Below, one piece after another: positions 4,990 through 5,431 of a DNA stretch of 5,431 nt. Origin of the DNA: Armatimonadota bacterium (GTDB lineage Bacteria > Sysuimicrobiota > Sysuimicrobiia > Sysuimicrobiales > JACQTN01). Each line of letters starts with the position of its first letter. Within the stretch, counting starts at the first letter, position 1. The position numbers and the translations under genes are program-made. The stretch covers positions 1-5,431 of the forward strand of contig JACQTN010000455.1 in the NCBI GenBank assembly GCA_016210785.1. Reading direction: 5' to 3'. The notes beneath the pieces are model-generated. The model worked only from the letters and a program-made list of their open reading frames with translations. It did no database searches and had not been told where the DNA came from.

Positions 4990-5431
4990 CTACTGAGTCT
5001 TCGACATCTGGTAGAACGGCACGATGTAGGCGATGGCCGGGGTGCTCTGGTAGCCCCTGACCCACGCCCGTCTCGCATACACCGCCTTGGGGTCCATCAT
5101 GAAGATGGCCGGCACGTCATAGACGATCATCTGCTGGACCTGATGGTAGATCTGCGTGCGGAGCTTCGCGTCCAGGGTCGAACGCGCTTGCTGGAGCATC
5201 TTGTCCAGCCGGACGTTGGAGTAGTAGGACCAGTTATATGAGGTGCCGATCGAGGCGGAGGCAAAGGTCTGGGTGAGGATTCTGTCCGGATCGGGCATGC
5301 CCGCGCCCACCTGTACCATGCCCATGTCGCCGGCCTGCCGCACGTTCCGGTTGTAGGCCAGCAGTGTGACCCAGGGCATCTCCTGGATGGCCAGGTGCAC
5401 GCCGATCGAGGCCAGCGCCGCCTGGAAGAGC
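4990..5431 (-). CDS. ABC transporter substrate-binding protein, family 5 (DppA/OppA type), C-terminal part
   Basis: The frame is open from the window edge (first full codon at 5430) to the TAG at 4992-4990, giving the last 146 residues of an extracytoplasmic peptide-type binding protein. Family 5 marks are visible: LFQAALASIGVHLAIQEMPWVTLLA at 1-25, where relatives have L-x-x-x-L-x-x-I-G-I-x-V-x-I, then the MPDPD motif at 45-49, NWSYYSN at 66-72, RLDKMLQQARSTLD at 74-87, the helix RTQIYHQVQQMIVYDVPAIFM at 91-111, and the end-domain motif WVRGYQSTP at 123-131. Full-length proteins are usually 500-600 residues, so about three quarters is missing, including the signal peptide or lipobox. It is the first gene of the visible operon and would deliver ligand to DppB/DppC. 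Family members bind peptides, nickel, opines, sugars and other ligands, and the retained part does not discriminate among them. Confidence 0.9.
   Translation of the reverse strand, partial: LFQAALASIGVHLAIQEMPWVTLLAYNRNVRQAGDMGMVQVGAGMPDPDRILTQTFASASIGTSYNWSYYSNVRLDKMLQQARSTLDAKLRTQIYHQVQQMIVYDVPAIFMMDPKAVYARRAWVRGYQSTPAIAYIVPFYQMSKTQ

Overview
The window is very GC-rich bacterial DNA with strong G/C preference at third codon positions and frequent GTG starts. It shows a typical oligopeptide-type ABC importer operon on the minus strand and the end of one plus-strand oxidoreductase gene. The gene content fits a high-GC, free-living, uncultured-type bacterium such as a Chloroflexota, Rokubacteria, Actinomycetota or CSP1-3-like lineage. 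Nothing here fixes the taxon. I see no phage, transposase, CRISPR, rRNA or tRNA.

Layout from left to right. Positions 1-570 (+) hold the C-terminal 189 residues of a luciferase-like (LLM class) flavin/F420-dependent oxidoreductase, cut by the window edge. It converges on the minus-strand operon across a 35-base gap with a hairpin at 577-597. Transcribed right to left, the operon reads: the C-terminus of a family 5 peptide-type substrate-binding protein (5431-4990, cut by the edge); a 256-base gap rich in stem-loops (4989-4734); a DppB-type permease (4733-3729); a DppC-type permease that starts inside the dppB stop codon as GTGA (3732-2917); and a large 755-residue two-domain protein (2873-606). 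That last protein joins an M14 zinc-carboxypeptidase-like domain to a C-terminal class I glutamine-amidotransferase-like (BPL_N-type) domain.

The binding protein would capture a peptide or peptide-like ligand outside the membrane, and DppB and DppC would form the channel. The last protein has no signal peptide, so it is probably cytosolic and could act on the imported ligand or sense it. No ATPase gene (DppD/DppF type) is present. The operon ends at the convergent gene, so the ATPases must lie upstream of the window or elsewhere.

The two most notable points are these. First, the terminal protein lacks a key catalytic residue in both domains: the first zinc-binding His is Phe, and the nucleophile-elbow Cys is Gly. 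Second, the binding-protein/permease gap carries two strong hairpins with GNRNA-type pentaloops next to a separate imperfect inverted repeat.
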